From Panulirus ornatus (Eukaryota > Arthropoda > Malacostraca > Decapoda > Palinuridae), in the NCBI RefSeq assembly GCF_036320965.1, contig NC_092241.1, positions 21,685,017 to 21,749,016 of the forward strand: a DNA stretch of 64,000 nt, in the 5' to 3' direction. The notes under the pieces are model-generated. The model was not told the origin of the DNA, ran no database searches, and worked only from the letters and a program-made list of their open reading frames with translations. Within the stretch, counting starts at the first letter, position 1. Each line of letters starts with the position of its first letter. The position numbers and the translations under genes were made by a program. Below, one piece after another: positions 50,266 through 61,030 of this stretch.

Positions 50266-52961
50266 GCAGTTGAGGGAATAATTGGTATACATGGGGTGTT
50301 CAATGTTGTAAATGGAAATGGTGAAGAGCTTGTAGATTTATGTGCTGAAAAAGGACTGATGATTGGGAATACCTGGTTTAAAAAGCGAGATATACATAAG
50401 TATACTAATGTAAGTAGGAGAGATAGCCAGAGAGCGTTATTGGATTACGTGTTGATTGACAGGCGTGCGAAAGAGAGACTTTTGGATGTTAATGTGCTGA
50501 GAGGTGCAACTGGAGGGATGTCTGATCATTATCTTGTGGAGGCTAAGGTGAAGATTTGTATGTGTTTTCAGAAAATAAGAGTGAATGTTGGGGTGAAGAG
50601 GGTGGTGAGAGTAAGTGAGCTTGAGAAGGAGACCTGTGTGAGGAAGTACCAGGAGAGACTGAGTACAGAATGGAAAAAGGTGAGAACAATGGAAGTAAGG
50701 GGAGTGTGGGAGGAATGGGATGTATTTAGGGAATCAGTGATGGATTGCGCAAAAGATGCTTGTGGCATGAGAAGAGTGGGAGGTGGGTTGATCAGAAAGG
50801 GTAGTGAGTGGTGGGATGAAGAAGTAAGAGTATTAGTGAAAGAGAAGAGAGAGGCATTTGGACGATTTTTGTAGGGAAAAAATGCAATTGAGTGTGAGAT
50901 GTATAAAAGAAAGAGACAGGAGGTCAAGAGAAAGGTGCAAGAGGTGAAAAAAAGGGCAAATGAGAGTTGGGGTGAGAGAGTATCATTAAATTTTAGGGAG
51001 AATAAAAAGATGTTCTGGAAGGAGGTAAATAAAGTGCGTAAGACAAGGGAGCAAATGGGAACTTCAGTGAAGGGCGCAAATGGGGAGGTGATAACAAGTA
51101 GTGGTGATGTGAGAAGGAGATGGAGTGAGTATTTTGAAGGTTTGTTGAATGTGTTTGATGATAGAGTGGCAGATATAGGGTGTTTTGGTCGAGGTGGTGT
51201 GCAAAGTGAGAGGGTTAGGGAAAATGATTTGGTAAACAGAGAAGAGGTAGTGAAAGCTTTGCGGAAGATGAAAGCCGGCAAGGCAGCAGGTTTGGATGGT
51301 ATTGCAGTGGAATTTATTAAGAAAGGGAGTGACTGTATTGTTGAGTGGTTGGTAAGGTTATTTAATGTATGTATGACTCATGGTGAGGTGCCTGAGGATT
51401 GGCGGAATACGTGCGTAGTGCCATTGTACAAAGGCAAAGGGGATAAGAGTGAGTGCTCAAGTTACAGAGGTATAAGTTTGTTGAGCATTCCTGGTAAATT
51501 ATATGGGAGGGTATTGATTGAGAGGGTGAAGGCATGTACAGAGCATCAGATTGGGGAAGAGCAGTGTGGTTTCAGAAGTGGTAGAGGATGTGTGGATCAG
51601 GTGTTTGCTTTGAAGAATGTATGTGAGAAATACTTAGAAAAGCAAATGGATTTGTATGTAGCATTTATCGATCTGGAGAAGGCATATGATAGAGTTGATA
51701 GAGATGCTCTGTGGAAGGTAGTAAGAATATATGGTGTGGGAGGAAAGTTGTTAGAAGCAGTGAAAAGTTTTTATCGAGGATGTAAGGCATGTGTACGTGT
51801 AGGAAGAGAGGAAAGTGATTGGTTCTCAGTGAATGTAGGTTTGCGGCAGGGGTGTGTGATGTCTCCATGGTTGTTTAATTTGTTTATGGATGGGGTTGTT
51901 AGGGAGGTAAATGCAAGAGTTTTGGAAAGAGGGGCAAGTATGAAGTCTGTTGGGGATGAGATAGCTTGGGAAGTGAGTCAGTTTTTGTTCGCTGATGATA
52001 CAGCGCTGGTGGCTGATTCATTTGAGAAACTGCAGAAGCTGGTGACTGAATTTGGAAAAGTGTGTGGAAGAAGAAAGTTAAGAGTAAATGTGAATAAGAG
52101 CAAGGTTATTAGGTACAGTAGGGTTGAGGGTCAAGTCAATTGGGAGGTGAGTTTGAATGGAGAAAAACTGGAGGAAGTGAAGTGTTTTAGACATCTGGGA
52201 GTGGATCTGGCAGCGGATGGAACCATGGAAGCGGAAGTGGATCATAGGGTGGGGGAGGGGGCGAAAATCCTGGGGGCCTTGAAGAATGTGTGGAAGTCGA
52301 GAACATTATCTCAGAAAGCAAAAATGGGTATGTTTGAAGGAATAGTGGTTCCAACAATGTTGTATGGTTGCGAGTCGTGGGCTATGGATAGAGATGTGCG
52401 CAGGAGGATGGATGTGCTGGAAATGAGATGTTTGAGGACAATGTGTGGTGTGAGGTGGTTTGATCGAGTGAGTAACGTAAGGGTAAGAGAGATGTGTGGA
52501 AATAAAAAGAGCGTGGTTGAGAGAGCAGAAGAGGGTGTTTTGAAGTGGTTTGGGCACATGGAGAGGATGAGTGAGGAAAGATTGACCAAGAGGATATATG
52601 TGTCGGAGGTGGAGGGAACGAGGAGAAGAGGGAGACCAAATTGGAGGTGGAAAGATGGAGTGAAAAAGATTTTGTGTGATCGGGGCCTGAACATGCAGGA
52701 GGGTGAAAGGAGGGCAAGGAATAGAGTGAATTGGAGCGATGTGGTATACCGGGGTTGACGTGCTGTCAGTGGATTGAATCAAGGCATGTGAAGCGTCTGG
52801 GTTAAACCATGGAAAGCTGTGTAGGTATGTATATTTGCGTGTGTGTACGTATGTATATACATGTGTATTGGGGGGGGTTGAGCCATTTCTTTCGTCCGTT
52901 TCCTTGCGCTACCTCGCAAACGCGGGAGAGAGCGACAAAGTATAATAAATAAATAAATAAA
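50262..52961 (+). mobile_element. RTE-like LINE, endonuclease to short 3'UTR, one nonsense codon
   Basis: The copy starts within the endonuclease (VAVEGIIGIHGVF) on (AT)n and reads in one frame to the normal stop at 52756-52758. The frame is broken only by a TAG at 50872-50874, where other copies have CAG (FLQGKN). Up to the TAG there are 203 codons; after it, 619 codons from the next ATG. Visible are DYVLIDRR and GGMSDHYLVEA of the endonuclease, motif A as AFIDLEKAYDRVD, motif [19 protein letters not shown] and motif [13 protein letters not shown]. The short 3'UTR and a TAAA tail follow. The 5'UTR and first ~170 codons are absent. Confidence 0.93.
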
Positions 52962-52991
52962 TATATACATATATATATATATATATATTTA

Positions 52992-53022
<31 letters not shown>
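52962..53022. repeat. A/T-rich tract between LINE tail and inverted SIDE tail
   Basis: (AT)n followed by a T run of about 26 nt. It joins a plus-strand LINE tail to the tail of a minus-strand short element, so two tails face each other. Confidence 0.9.
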
Positions 53023-53238
53023 CACACGATTCGCCATTTCCCGCGTTAGCGAGGTAGCGTTAAGAACAGAGGACTGAGCCTTTGAGGGAATATCCTCACT
53101 TAGCCCCCTTCTCTGTTCCTTCTTTTGGAAAATTAAAAACGAGAGGGAAGGATTTCCAGCCCCCCGCTCCCTTCCCTTTTAGTCGCCTTCTACGACACGC
53201 AGGGAATACGTGAGAAGTATTCTTTCTCCCCTATCCCC

Positions 53239-53244
<6 letters not shown>
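53022..53244 (-). mobile_element. Short LINE-derived element (SIDE), copy 4
   Basis: A full unit in minus orientation, from gattcgccatttcccgcgtt to tctcccctatccccaggga. The internal deletion-like segment aaattaaaaacgagagg is slightly shorter than in other copies. The 5' end runs directly into (AT)n. Confidence 0.87.

Positions 53245-53326
<82 letters not shown>
53245..53326. repeat. (AT)n microsatellite
   Basis: About 82 bp of AT dinucleotide. Confidence 0.98.
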
Positions 53327-53330
<4 letters not shown>

Positions 53331-54164
53331 ATGGAATTTATTAAAAAAGGGGTTGACTGTATTGTTGACTGGTTGGTAAGGTTATTTAATGTATGTATGA
53401 TTCATGGTGAGGTGCCTGAGGATTGGCGGAATTCTTGCATAGTGCCATTGTAGAAAGGCAAAGGGGATAAGTGTGAGTGCTCAAATTACAGAGGTATAAG
53501 TTTGTTGAGTATTCCTGGTAAATTATATGGAGGGTATTGATTGAGAGGGTGAAGGCATGTACAGAGCATCAGATTTGGGAAGAGCAGTGTGGTTTCAGAA
53601 GTGGTAGAGGATGTGTGGATCAGGTGTTTGCTTTGAAGAATGTATGTGAGAAATACTAAGAAAAGCAAATGGATATGTATGTAGCATTCATGGATCTGGA
53701 AAAGGCATATGATAGAGTTGATAGAGATGCTCTGTGGAAGGTAATAAGAATATATTGTGTGGGAGGCAAATTGTTAGAAGCAATGAAAAGTTTTTATCGA
53801 TATGTAAGGCATGTGTACGTGTAGGAAGAGAAGAAAGTGATTGGTTTACAGTGAATGTAGGTTTGCGGCAGGGGTGTGCGATGTCTCCATGGTTGTTTAA
53901 TTTGTTTATGGATGTGGTTGTTAGGGAGGTGAATGCAATAGTTTTGGAAAGAGGGGCAAGTATGAAGTCTGTTGGGGATGAGAGAGCTTGGGAAGTGAGT
54001 CAGTTGTTATTCGCTGATGATACAGCGCTGGTGGCTGATTCATGTGATAAACTGCAGAAGCTGGTGACTGAGTTTGGGAAAGTGTGTGAAAGAAGAAAGT
54101 TAAGAGTGAATATGAATAAGAGCAAGGTTATTAGCTACAGTAGGGTTGAGGGTCAAGTCAATTG
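53327..54164 (+). mobile_element. Broken LINE RT fragment
   Basis: A plus-strand fragment from VEFIKKGVDCIV to the motif D region (NKSKVISYSRVEGQVN). The frame is broken by a stop at ccattgtagaaagg (TAC to TAG), a 1-nt deletion near 53531, a TAA near 53658 and a small deletion near 53800. The last 143 codons (53734-54165) are open and include [12 protein letters not shown]. It ends where a 5'-truncated short element starts (caattg followed by agagcggggg). Confidence 0.88.
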
Positions 54165-55030
<866 letters not shown>

Positions 55031-55829
55031 TATGTATTTATAAATCAGGTATCTAGACTTTACATGCGTAAAAGAATGAATGTTACTGGTGAAGCCACTA
55101 AATTCAACCATATCTTTCTTTATCAGCTCCAGTAATCTAGAACTCTTTAAAGCAGATAAATAAAACGAAAAGCTTATTGCTAGTTTAAATACCATTACAT
55201 CATATATCTCTCGGTTTTAACTGTTACTTACCTTATGTACATTAGCTATTCTAGTATATTACCAATATCAAGTTAAAATTAACCCTAGATCATATTCTAC
55301 GAAAGAGTCCTGGTGTTATCCATCACCTTTCTGAAGGCTCCTGCAGCCCAAGGCTGCTCTACGTCCAGTAGTAAGAAAATGTAGGCTCCTTTGGAGCGCG
55401 ATGTTTTTCAGTGATAGTGTAGTCCCAGCGATGTAGCCTTTCCAAAGCCCTGTTTTCACTCGCATTGCGAGCTCCTGCAGGCGAAATCCGATGACACCAG
55501 CACTATTGGTGTGAATCGCATCATACTTTATATGTCTTGAGAAGAAGTGTTGCCTGATCTTGCCCATAAGGAACTAACTATGGCCTTTATACAACTGACT
55601 TTGTGAATTTTATTTCCCTAAGTATAAAAGTCAACATAAGCTAAAATTTCCGCCCTTATAAAAGACTCAGCTTCAATAAACCAGCCCAAACCGCGCGACT
55701 TTGATGAGATATTACAGTCGAACATTTGCATATAAATGAGGTTTGACTTTTATGAACTTGGATGTGGAGGTGGTGGGTTGATTTCATGAACTCTCTCAGT
55801 ATTTAACTTGCAAGAATATAACTCACTGG

Positions 55830-55833
<4 letters not shown>
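55031..55833. other. Unassigned sequence with one small open frame
   Basis: No known gene is recognised. On the minus strand 55567-55316 is an open frame of 83 codons (starting MGKIRQHFFSRHIKYDAIHT) with no domain that I can name and no flanking splice signals that I trust. The rest is AT-rich without repeats. Confidence 0.4.

Positions 55834-55926
<93 letters not shown>
55834..55926. repeat. (GA)n microsatellite
   Basis: About 93 bp of nearly perfect GA dinucleotide. Confidence 0.98.
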
Positions 55927-55928
<2 letters not shown>

Positions 55929-56494
55929 CAAGGACCCATAACAAGATTTTGTATTCCTCTTCATTGTCACCATGTAATAACTTCCCCACACATGTATCGC
56001 CACACGTATATCCGTCAGGTCACATGCTCTCCCACACTTCCTTGTATGCCTGTACATACATGACCCAACCCATTTACCACGGTGGCTAGACTATTGCTCT
56101 CTTTACTGACGTCCTAAAAACCTACCTAGTTAGGTCATTCATCTTTGGAAGGCAAATTCTTGCCGTTCTAGTTACCAATATGTTTTTGCTTTCAAGTAAA
56201 TTGGCAGCTTGCAGAACTTGTGCACATGGTGTGACACACCGCAATAAAGAACCATTTGAGTGCTACAGAAGTCTATATGAAGTTCCTCCTGGCGGAGGGT
56301 TTTTCGCGAATCTCACTGAGAATTTCTCAATTTAAGGCAGGCTGGTAAACTGGGAGGTCTGTGGCTTGACTGGTGTCAGGTCGAGAAAGGAAGGCGTGTG
56401 AGAGCCTCTTGTCGTCTCAAGTTCGGATCATTGTGTCTCATGGTCTCTGGGTAGGATGAGAGGGAACGTGCCAGTGACAGACGCAGAGCCCTTG
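55927..56494. other. No recognisable feature
   Basis: This stretch holds no gene or repeat that I can identify. It lies just downstream (3') of the Penelope-like element and may include its 3' untranslated sequence. Confidence 0.45.
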
Positions 56495-57187
56495 CTAGCC
56501 ACAGATGATGGGCAGATCCTCTGGAAGACAATAAAAGATATTCTTCGATGTATCTTTAACGTAGGTTATATTGTCAGAAGATGACATGTACTGAGATGGG
56601 AAATCACTAATATTAATATTATAATTCTTTGTGTATTTGATAATAGAAGATTCAATGATATTTCTCTTGGTAATAGAGTTAGAGTTAACAACTGAGATGG
56701 CGTTACTCCAGTCAATACAATGATCATAGTTTTTAACATGATTAAACAATGCATTTGATTCTTGTCCCGTTCTTATACTATATTTATGTTGCTTAAGTCT
56801 AACAGAAAGATCCTTACCAGTCTGACCAACATAAAATTTATCACAGTTTCCACAAGGAATTTTATAGATGCAGCCAAGAGAATTTTCTGGTGAATTCCTG
56901 ATTAAGATATTCTTCATAGTATTATTGTTGCTAAAGGCAACATTTACATTAAAGGATTTAAGCAACATGGAAAGCAAAGTGAAATTATTATTAAAAGGGA
57001 GAACTAAAAGATTCTTGGTGTCAATGGGAGGTTTGGGCTCAACTCTATAAAATGAGTTCTTTGCTAACTTAAGGGATTTATCAATGAAAGATCTAGGGTA
57101 CTTTAACTTAGATCCAATAGAATATATCTTCTCAAACTCATCACCAATAAACTCTAGACTGCAAATACGTAATGCCCTAAGGAACAT
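56495..57187 (-). pseudogene. PLE linker and GIY-YIG endonuclease domain
   Basis: 230 codons from MFLRALRICSLEFIGDEFEK to the stop. The C-terminal half reads GCIYKIPCGNCDKFYVGQTG, then RLKQHKYSI and NIIESSIIKY. These provide the GIY-like (GCIY) and YIG-like (YVG) motifs, the conserved Arg and the catalytic Glu of the GIY-YIG family, plus the C-x2-C pair (CGNC) typical of Penelope elements. The endonuclease nicks target DNA to prime reverse transcription. No lesions are visible in this half. Confidence 0.9.
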
Positions 57188-57247
57188 AGATTGAAATGAT
57201 GATAATTTGACTCTGTCATGTTGAGATGAGTAATAATGGATATATGA

Positions 57248-57853
57248 TCATACATTGGTGGGTTTTCTGTATATGCTAAACTTAAACTTGTTTCCTTGTC
57301 TATGGATCATGCAATCTAAAAATGGTAACATACCATTATTTTCATTTTCTACAGTAAATTTGATGGAAGGTACTGAATTGTTAAGTAAGGGGAGAAATAT
57401 TTGTAAATTTTCATTTGTTGGCCAAACACAAAGAACATCATCTACATACCTAAACCAAATTGCATTAGAAGGTAAGATATCCTTTAGTAAATTTGTTTCA
57501 AAAAATTCCATATAAAGATTACTTAGTAAAGGTGAAAGAGGGTTACCCATTGCCATACCAAATTTTTGAGCATAATAATCTCCATTGAATTGTAATACAC
57601 AGTCTTTTATACACAATTTTATCAGTTCAATGAAATTAGACTTTGAAACAGGTAAATGAACATCATTCAAGACATCAAATATATATTCTAAAAAGTCATC
57701 AACTGGAACTTTCGTGAAAAGTGAGGAAACATCAAAGCTAACTAGTTTGAAATCAAAATTAATATTGATATTGCTTGGCTTGTTGACTAAATCTACATTG
57801 TTCATGATATTAGAATTTGATACCTTACCCACTAAAGGGCTTAATAATTTTCC
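57248..57853 (-). pseudogene. PLE reverse transcriptase domain (partial)
   Basis: The translated frame shows FDVSSLFTKVPVDD (motif A, first catalytic Asp), KFGMAMGNPLSPLLSNLYME (motif B-like block typical of Penelope elements), WFRYVDDVLCVW (motif C with YVDD) and GMLPFLDCMI. These are hallmarks of the PLE RT, which is related to telomerase RT. All catalytic aspartates are present. The frame ends at TGA after RKPTNV and can be read through to the next domain (SYIHYYSSQHDRVKLSSFQS). The opening codon cannot be assigned, because the frame is open only back to 57853, just before the inverted fragment. Confidence 0.9.
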
Positions 57854-57854
57854 T

Positions 57855-57902
57855 TAGAAAATGAAAATAATGGTATGTTACCATTTTTAGATTGCATGAT
57901 CC
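57855..57902 (+). repeat. 48-bp inverted copy of PLE RT sequence
   Basis: Exact reverse complement of 57304-57351 over 48 bp by direct reading. It ends in gatcc, which overlaps the first cc of the telomeric array. Confidence 0.95.
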
Positions 57903-57970
57903 TAACCTAACCTAACCTAACCTAACCTAACCTAACCTAACCTAACCTAACCTAACCTAACCTAACCTAA

Positions 57971-57973
<3 letters not shown>
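57901..57973. repeat. Interstitial telomeric repeat (CCTAA)n, 14.6 units
   Basis: 73 bp of uninterrupted CCTAA, that is TTAGG on the minus strand. This is the canonical arthropod telomere motif. No unit carries a change. The left side is the inverted PLE fragment. The right side is an internal point of a LINE RT gene (ccttccacagagcatctc), with the shared letters cct at the join. Confidence 0.97.
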
Positions 57974-60355
<2,382 letters not shown>

Positions 60356-60366
60356 GGAGGCGCTAG

Positions 60367-60498
60367 GAAAGCGAGGGTGAGCTCCACGTGCTGGAGGTGG
60401 GGCCCCAGGATGGTCTCTCCCGCTTCCAGTGTCGCACCCTCCACCAGCTGACCAGCCGGACCCAGCTGTCCCGCACACCAGCTAGGATCATCATCACA
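60367..60498 (+). CDS. Dscam: Dscam-family immunoglobulin exon fragment
   Basis: The plus strand translates, without a stop, to [16 protein letters not shown], then [12 protein letters not shown], then [16 protein letters not shown]. The pattern GELH-x-LEV-GP-DG-x-FQCRT-x-H-L-T-x-T-x-LS ... ARIIIT matches the C-terminal half of an early Ig domain of Dscam proteins (family knowledge), including the Cys of the second beta sheet. A GT at 60499-60500 right after IIIT could be the splice donor, at the exon boundary expected for this part of Dscam. The coding strand is GC-rich, unlike its surroundings. Upstream, the in-frame TAG at 60364-60366 and the (AT)n tract ending at 60351 leave no convincing acceptor, unless the AG of that TAG is used. 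It may be an intact exon with a poor acceptor, a pseudo-exon or a paralogue fragment. Which Dscam gene it belongs to is unknown. Confidence 0.6.
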
Positions 60499-60946
60499 GT
60501 ATAAAGGTCTGAAGGCAAGACCGATTTCGACGATGAAGGCCTGCACTGTGGCTAAGAGATTGACTTGAGGAGGCAGAAGTGATATTGTGACAGTGATTGT
60601 GTCAGCGTCGCGTCGCCTCGCCGCAGTGTATCGAGACAGACTTCCCCAGAACTTTTAAAGGGGAAGTAAATGTTTATAGTTGTGTTACTGGAGTGATAGT
60701 TTTCATGCATGGTGTTTTTGACAAGAAAATAGTGAAGTTGGAGAAAAATGTAGCTTAGACACTGAAGCTTATTGATACAGTGGTGAAATTGATGAGAACT
60801 GCTATTGACGTTTGTGTGAATAAATTGTACATTTCCTTTTCCATAGCCAGAGGTTGAACCATTATGTGACACTCATTTTTTTCATTCATTTCAAGCTAAA
60901 AGTTTGTTTTCTAAATTGTTTCTTACATTTTTCATATGTATATATA

Positions 60947-60948
<2 letters not shown>
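60499..60948. other. Possible intron downstream of the Dscam-like exon
   Basis: After the putative donor the sequence has no further recognisable Dscam exon. A GC-rich patch (60600-60625) and AT-rich sequence follow up to the (GT)n tract. Confidence 0.4.
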
Positions 60949-60981
<33 letters not shown>

Positions 60982-61010
60982 ATGTGTGTGTATGTGTGTG
61001 TGTGTGTATA
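60949..61010. repeat. (GT)n microsatellite
   Basis: About 60 bp of GT dinucleotide with a few interruptions, passing into a short AT stretch up to 61030. Confidence 0.95.
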
Positions 61011-61030
61011 TGTATATATATATGTATATT

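Larger units (their letters stand above)
56495..57902 (-). mobile_element. Penelope-like retroelement, 5'-truncated, with inverted self-fragment
   Basis: Minus-strand element with a PLE-type reverse transcriptase (57853-57248) followed in the same frame by a GIY-YIG endonuclease (57187-56495), the domain order of endonuclease-bearing Penelope-like elements. The N-terminal third of the protein is missing. The 5' end at 57855 is fused to a 48-bp inverted copy of the element's own RT region (57855-57902, reverse complement of 57304-57351). That copy in turn abuts a telomeric repeat array. A TGA at 57248-57250 separates the two halves in an otherwise open frame. Its base composition is AT-richer than that of the LINEs around it. 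Confidence 0.9.

Noticed and set aside
55316..55567. 83-codon minus-strand frame as a real gene
   Set aside because: There is no recognisable domain, the length is within chance, and no flanking splice or promoter features stand out. It is mentioned only as part of the unassigned stretch.
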